A DNA stretch of 64,000 nt from Vreelandella sp042466685 (GTDB taxonomy: Bacteria; Pseudomonadota; Gammaproteobacteria; Pseudomonadales; Halomonadaceae), in contig NZ_CP170448.1 of assembly GCF_042466685.1 (NCBI RefSeq), forward strand, positions 2,170,001 to 2,234,000, in the 5' to 3' direction. Under the pieces are notes generated by a model. It saw only the letters and a list, made by a program, of their open reading frames with translations, was not told the DNA's origin and did no database searches. Position numbers and translations under genes: made by a program. Within the stretch, counting starts at the first letter, position 1, and each line of letters starts with the position of its first letter. Shown here piece after piece: positions 61,841 through 64,000 of this stretch.

Positions 61841-62272
61841 ATGTCGTATGAAATCATGTCAAAGCGTATATATGCGCCGATAGAGGATCACGACGGCACG
61901 CGCGTGCTGGTTGATCGGGTACGTCCTAGCGGGCTGTTTCCCAATTTATTGGCACTGAATGAGTGGTATCCAGAGATAGCGCCTGCCACTCAATTATGCC
62001 GTCAGTATCGACAGCAAAAAATCAGTAAATCACTCTTTCTTGAGCGCTACAGGCGTGAGCTGAAGGCATGTCCTGACAAGCTACTGCCTTTAATGAGATT
62101 CGCACGAGCGGGGCGAGTTACCCTACTAACCGCCGCTCGTGAAATTGAAGATTCCCACCTTCCAGTAATCAAAGAGCTGGCGCTATCAGCGCTCGAAGAG
62201 GAAGACGCGAGTGATCGTGAATTTTGCTCATCTCCCTGCCTAGCACACACATTACCCACTTCTCAGCGTTAG
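61841..62272 (+). CDS. DUF488-family protein
   Basis: A 143-residue protein of the DUF488/YeaO-like family, recognised from SKRIYAPIEDHDGTRVLVDR, LNEWYPEIAPAT, FLERYRRELKA and GRVTLLTAARE. No function has been established for the family, which often occurs near stress or nitrogen-related genes. The Cys-rich C-terminal tail is unusual. The start is uncertain between 61841 and an ATG at 61856; neither has a clear ribosome-binding site. Convergent with the Yip1-type gene. Confidence 0.8.
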   Translation: MSYEIMSKRIYAPIEDHDGTRVLVDRVRPSGLFPNLLALNEWYPEIAPATQLCRQYRQQKISKSLFLERYRRELKACPDKLLPLMRFARAGRVTLLTAAREIEDSHLPVIKELALSALEEEDASDREFCSSPCLAHTLPTSQR

Positions 62273-62355
62273 ACCGTTTGCTTCACGCGTCATTATTGGG
62301 CTTGACGATGACTGGATTGATGCCCCTGTAGGCCAGTGCGCCTCATGTTAATGGC

Positions 62356-62922
62356 TTAATAAGCCCAGATAACCGCAAACAATATACCCCACCCCAGAGC
62401 ACTGGCAGCCATAATCGTGTAAGTGGCTGAGATCGTAGCAACATCAAATTCTTGATGCGTACAGAGGGCTTGTAAGCCGTGGTAAATCAAGCTGCAAGAG
62501 ATGCCCAGCCCGCTAAGTATAACCACTACGTTGAAAAGTAAGCTGGGTACCAATAGTGCCAATGAAGCGACGAATAACGGTAGTGGTACAAGTGTGGCAA
62601 GTAAATAGGCATCTTGATAGCTGATAGATAGCTCTTCAGTTCCATTGACTACAGCGTAGATTACCCAGCCGATAACGAAAAAACTCAATATCTCTGCCAG
62701 GAAAATAATTGTCGTGATAAAACGCCACTCTCGGTCAGCAAAGCCCGCCATAAATGCATCGCCGTAATGGGTGCCCGCATAATAGAGCATTACTGGTGGC
62801 AAGAGCGACATGGGTAACACCACCAGCCACGCTAGTAAAGGAATGGAGGGGGAAGATGCCTGTAACTCTTTCCAGCCTTCACGATGGGTGAATGGTAATT
62901 TGAGAAAAGTGAGTGCTCTCAT
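62356..62922 (-). CDS. Yip1-family membrane protein
   Basis: A 188-residue inner-membrane protein with five predicted helices, in the Yip1-domain pattern (…KLPFTHREGWKELQAS… followed by hydrophobic segments). The family function in bacteria is unknown. The ATG at 62922 is preceded by AGGAGG at ideal spacing. A reading from 62952 adds ten residues without support. It is divergent from the MarR-type gene across a region with a perfect palindrome, so the two may be co-regulated. Confidence 0.8.
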   Translation of the reverse strand: MRALTFLKLPFTHREGWKELQASSPSIPLLAWLVVLPMSLLPPVMLYYAGTHYGDAFMAGFADREWRFITTIIFLAEILSFFVIGWVIYAVVNGTEELSISYQDAYLLATLVPLPLFVASLALLVPSLLFNVVVILSGLGISCSLIYHGLQALCTHQEFDVATISATYTIMAASALGWGILFAVIWAY

Positions 62923-62962
62923 TGCAGATCCCTCCTGGGGGGATAATCTCAATGGCTGGTTG

Positions 62963-62977
62963 TATCATAGTATGATA
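62963..62977. promoter_or_regulatory. Perfect 15-bp palindrome, likely MarR operator
   Basis: TATCATA-G-TATGATA is a perfect 7-1-7 palindrome. It lies between the divergent Yip1-family gene (start 62922) and the MarR-type gene (start 63050). The size and position fit an operator for the adjacent MarR-type regulator that would control both genes. Binding is inferred. Confidence 0.6.
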
Positions 62978-63049
62978 TTGTATTTTTTAAAGGCGCTATA
63001 AATTGGCCAATAAGTGATAGTTAAGTATGTGGTTAAGAGAAACGGAAAA

Positions 63050-63466
63050 ATGAGTAACCCCCAGACACTTGATAAAAGCGACTTTGAGCGGCTGTCGCAA
63101 TTTCGCTACCGGTTGCGTTGTTTTCTGCGCCATAGTGAAGATATCTGTCGCCGCTATGGGCTGACGCCCTTGCAGTATCAACTATTGCTACATCTTCGTG
63201 GTTTCCAGGGAAGAGACTGGGCGACGGTGGGGGAGCTTGCTGAGCGGCTTCAATCAAAACATCATGGGGTGGTGGCGCTAGTTGACCGCTGTGAGCAGCT
63301 ATCATTGGTTGTGCGGCGGCAAGGGCGTGAGGATCGCCGCCAAATAGAAGTGCATTTATTGGAAGAGGGCGTGAATCGAGTATCGCAAATCGCTGAAGCT
63401 CATCAACCTGAATTGCGTCATTTGCAGGAAGAGACGCCATTTCCTGGTTGGAATAAGTCCACTTAA
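63050..63466 (+). CDS. MarR-family transcription regulator
   Basis: A 138-residue winged-helix dimer. The DNA-binding part includes LTPLQYQLLLHLRGF, TVGELAERLQSKHHGVVALVDR and the wing LVVRRQGREDRRQIEVHL. The N-terminal and C-terminal helices form the dimer interface. Two Cys lie in the first helices (about 24 and 33), so redox sensing is conceivable but no OhrR-type context is present. The ATG at 63050 is preferred over 63014. It probably represses itself and the divergent gene through the palindrome at 62963. Confidence 0.9.
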   Translation: MSNPQTLDKSDFERLSQFRYRLRCFLRHSEDICRRYGLTPLQYQLLLHLRGFQGRDWATVGELAERLQSKHHGVVALVDRCEQLSLVVRRQGREDRRQIEVHLLEEGVNRVSQIAEAHQPELRHLQEETPFPGWNKST

Positions 63467-63623
63467 TGCAGAGCTTAAGAAGTGGGATATGGCCAATATA
63501 CATCGAAAGTCCTCATTAATAATGCTTGGTACGATTGGTGTTTAGCTCTTAAGTGCGGTGTGTGGCATTTAGTTGCTCTACTTCTATACTGTGAACTCCA
63601 ATTTATCGTTAAGGTATTGCACT

Positions 63624-63944
63624 ATGACAAAGCATGATTTGCCTTCTGGAGCCGGAGACGTTGCGAACCAGTATCCTGAGATATGGGAGGCTTATGCCGC
63701 TTTGGGCAAAGCCTGTGCTGAAGCTGGGCCGCTTGATGAACGTAGCCGACGCTTGATAAAACTCTCGCTGGCCATAGGGGCACGCTCTGAAGGGGCCGTT
63801 CACTCCCATGTGCGTCGTGCCTTGGAGGAGGGCGTGAGTGCCGAGGAGCTTAAACAAGTCGCCATGTTAGCGATTCCTACTACCGGATTTCCGACTGCAG
63901 TGGCGGCCTTAACCTGGATTGAGGACATAACGGATCCTGTTTAA
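63624..63944 (+). CDS. Carboxymuconolactone-decarboxylase-family protein
   Basis: A 106-residue all-helical protein of the AhpD/CMD superfamily, with the core LIKLSLAIGARSEGAVHSHVRRALEEG. The Cys-x-x-Cys pair of peroxidase-type AhpD proteins is absent; the positions are Glu and His (EGAVHSH), as in the decarboxylase-like branch. Substrate and reaction are unknown. The ATG at 63624 has AAGG upstream. It is the last gene of the window and is followed directly by a terminator. It may belong to the MarR regulon. Confidence 0.85.
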   Translation: MTKHDLPSGAGDVANQYPEIWEAYAALGKACAEAGPLDERSRRLIKLSLAIGARSEGAVHSHVRRALEEGVSAEELKQVAMLAIPTTGFPTAVAALTWIEDITDPV

Positions 63945-63970
63945 GAGCGCTCTGAGGGCGCTCTTTTTAT
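63944..63970 (+). terminator. Terminator of the CMD-family gene
   Basis: AGAGCGC (63944-63950) and GCGCTCT (63958-63964) form a seven-base stem with a short loop, followed by TTTTTATT. It begins at the last base of the stop codon. Confidence 0.85.
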
Positions 63971-64000
63971 TCTAGAGGCACTGTCCGGATCCAATCGACG

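Overview
The window is a chromosomal segment of a gammaproteobacterium, most likely a member of the Halomonadaceae (Halomonas or a close relative). This is inferred from the Pseudomonas-like gene order (dusB-fis, accB-accC-prmA, gyrA-serC-pheA-tyrA/aroA-cmk-rpsA, coaE-yacG next to pilBCD), the TyrA-AroA fusion, an MvaT-type nucleoid protein, a PPi-type phosphofructokinase and acidic insertions such as the one in GyrA. No 16S gene is present, so the genus is an inference.

Positions 1-12,430 hold mainly housekeeping genes: the end of an unknown gene, an exported protein, folE, a succinate-semialdehyde dehydrogenase, then a long minus-strand run with purH, dusB-fis, prmA, accC/accB, dsbD and ppa. 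Positions 12,700-19,890 carry a PP2C/kinase-like fusion with altered catalytic residues, pfp, rnt, argG, a HlyU-like protein and a DUF294 nucleotidyltransferase-like protein.

Positions 19,890-25,300 contain a tightly coupled minus-strand signalling operon: a single-domain response regulator, a membrane-anchored PAS/degenerate-kinase/DEDDh exonuclease fusion, a small two-helix membrane protein and a CbrA/CrbS-like transporter-histidine kinase. It converges on the DUF294 gene. I consider this the most unusual system in the window. It is followed by a DUF3524 (queuosine mannosyltransferase-like) gene and by nth and the complete rsxABCDGE electron-transport operon. A CHASE4-like/GGDEF protein overlaps the start of rsxA.

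Positions 34,200-49,440 are core: metG, a small helical protein, an acyltransferase, rdgC, a thioesterase, and the gyrA-serC-pheA-tyrA/aroA-cmk-rpsA string with overlapping or near-overlapping genes. Next comes a small regulatory patch (49,440-52,720): mvaT, an AraC/GyrI-type regulator, a short protein resembling the MvaT oligomerisation region without its DNA-binding part, and a Tus-like replication-terminus protein. Type IV pilus assembly genes follow (yacG, coaE, pilD, pilC, pilB and divergent pilA), then a CigR-family exported protein and an inositol-monophosphatase-family enzyme.

After tRNA-Pro(GGG) at 59,898 the character changes. There is a decayed IS3-type transposase remnant, a Crp/Fnr regulator, a large imperfect inverted repeat, a DUF488 protein, a Yip1-family membrane protein divergent from a MarR regulator with a perfect 15-bp palindrome between them, and a carboxymuconolactone-decarboxylase-family protein. 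This end looks like accessory DNA. No CRISPR array, rRNA, intact insertion sequence or prophage was seen.
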